Below, one piece after another: positions 62,929 through 64,000 of a stretch of 64,000 nt of DNA (within the stretch, counting starts at the first letter, position 1; every line of letters begins with the position of its first letter). Made by a program: the position numbers and the translations under genes. The notes under the pieces were generated by a model. That model saw only the letters and a list, made by a program, of their open reading frames with translations, searched no databases and was not told the DNA's origin. This DNA is from Spiroplasma endosymbiont of Poecilobothrus nobilitatus (GTDB lineage: Bacteria; Bacillota_I; Bacilli_A; Mycoplasmatales; Mycoplasmataceae). Location: assembly GCF_964030655.1 (NCBI RefSeq), contig NZ_OZ034915.1:186001-250000 (forward strand). Direction: 5' to 3'.

Positions 62929-64000
62929 ATGGCAGATCAGGTTACCGCAGATCAACAATTACTACAAAAAGAAAAAATTGTAAAAAATGAATTAGATACT
63001 ATTCGCGCAAAACGCCGCATTATTCTGGGAATTATGTATGGATTAATTTCTGCAGTTGGGTATTCTATTGTCCCATTAATGCTATATATTATTCCAAAAC
63101 AAGGACCATATGGTAATTTAGCAGCGCCAATTAATGCCACTTTTTATGTGACAGTTCAAGAAATAATGGCAACTTTTGTGATGTTTATTTTTTATAAGCC
63201 AAAAAATTTTATTAATTTTTTAAAATTACTTCGCCACAAAGAAACTTGACTAATTGTATTATATGGTTTTTTAGGTGGCCCCGTTGCAATGGTATTTTTT
63301 CAATTATCAGTTTTATTAACAATTAATAATCAAGGTGGCACAGATGGAACTGTTCCAGGATTATTGTTAAATTTAAATGTTATTTTAGCGGCAATTGGAA
63401 GTGCTATTTTCTTTCGTACTCGTCAAAGTAAATATGCCTTAACTGCTTTAGCAATTTCTACATGTTTAATTTTAGGAATGTCAATTCATTTTGCAATTGA
63501 AGAAGGATTAGCTTGATTATCGATTGGAGGGATGTGTTTAGCGTTAGTGACCGCTGGCTTTTATGCAATGGAAGCATTAGGAATGTCCCATTTAATGAGT
63601 TCTTCAAAAATTAAATTTACAAATCATGAAACAGTATCAATTAAAACAAGTTCTTCAGCGATATTAATGTTATTATTAGGAACACCAATTGCTGCAGTTT
63701 TTTCCCATCAAAGTTTCTTAGATGGTTATAAAATTTTTGCTAATTTTCAATATTATGATTATGCATTAATTGTTCTTACTGGAGGAATTATTATGGGTAG
63801 TTCTCGAATGCTATATTATGCATGTTTAGCAATGTCTGGACCAACCTATACAACTTCAACCCAATTATTAATGTTTTTTTGAACCCCAATTTTTCAATAT
63901 ATTTTTATTGCAGTAAATGTTCCAAATAAAATTTCAGAACCAACATGATATTATTGAGTTTGTGTTATTCCAATTGTCTTTTGTACTTTTATTATTTCCA
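62929..64000 (+). CDS. Multi-TM transporter-like protein (runs off the window)
   Basis: At least 357 aa, no stop before the window end. Start ATG 62929 with a weak GGAATAG upstream. About 35 charged residues, then a series of hydrophobic helices (GIMYGLISAVGYSIVPLML, VQEIMATFVMFIFY, LIVLYGFLGGPVAMVFFQL, VILAAIGSAIFF and so on), nine or ten in all so far. The two-half arrangement of short helices and the GFLGGPVAM segment recall DMT/EamA-type exporters, but this is a guess. No ATPase neighbour in view. Confidence 0.6.

Noticed and set aside
1-64000. tRNA or rRNA genes
   Set aside because: No cloverleaf with GTTCRA-type loop and no rRNA sequence recognised in the stretches read.

Overview
The window is chromosomal DNA from a wall-less, UGA-Trp-decoding mollicute, most likely a Spiroplasma of the citri group. 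In-frame TGA codons fall at conserved tryptophan positions in ValRS, GapN, MiaA and other genes. The DNA is very AT-rich, lipoproteins carry short signal peptides ending in Cys, and the sequence is packed with decaying insertion sequences and pseudogenes. The species is inferred from style only.

Layout. 1-6671: an ABC-2 permease/ATPase pair with a complete IS3-family element behind it; the ATPase tail plus IS3 also occurs, almost identical, at the window start, so this looks like the right end of a 4.8-kb tandem duplication. 6672-7505: remnant of another IS3-group transposase. 7519-14372: housekeeping run with a T-box leader, valS, trmFO (frameshifted), gapN, a small broken coiled-coil gene and a bcp-type peroxiredoxin gene split by a MITE. 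14664-15570: IS30-type remnant carrying a second kind of MITE. 15571-44312: a 13.2-kb tandem duplication in which IS3 copies of one orientation sit at both outer ends and at the junction. Each unit carries an alpha/beta hydrolase, a polytopic membrane protein, a 730-aa lipoprotein and a two-FtsX-domain permease (1454 aa in unit 1, wrecked in unit 2), then a hairpin/small-ORF module and nested insertion sequences. 45467-50227: minus-strand housekeeping genes nadE, obg and miaA, a candidate structured RNA and a lipoprotein gene. 50319-52609: HNH-like remnant, IS30 remnant and a zinc-ribbon transposase element. 52672-54880: an ABC ATPase-permease fusion gene cut by an IS3 fragment. 54881-59222: a run of unrecognised, partly coiled-coil proteins ending in nusB. 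59245-62661: MITEs, a perfect 92-bp palindrome, three decayed genes (aldo/keto reductase, glpX, a secreted repeat protein) and a zinc-ribbon element. 62929-end: a multi-TM transporter-like protein running off the window.

How it fits together. Housekeeping blocks (translation, tRNA modification, NADPH and NAD supply, ribosome assembly, antitermination) alternate with repeat-driven accessory blocks. The accessory blocks are mostly surface or export functions (ABC-2 transporters, lipoproteins, FtsX-type permease, membrane lipase-like hydrolase). Their copy number appears to be changed by recombination between IS3 copies in the same orientation, and one copy of the largest gene then decays. At least four short inverted-repeat element types lie among them, two with direct evidence of insertion. 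Most transposase genes are broken; only the IS3 copy at 28746-29964 looks able to make a complete OrfAB product.
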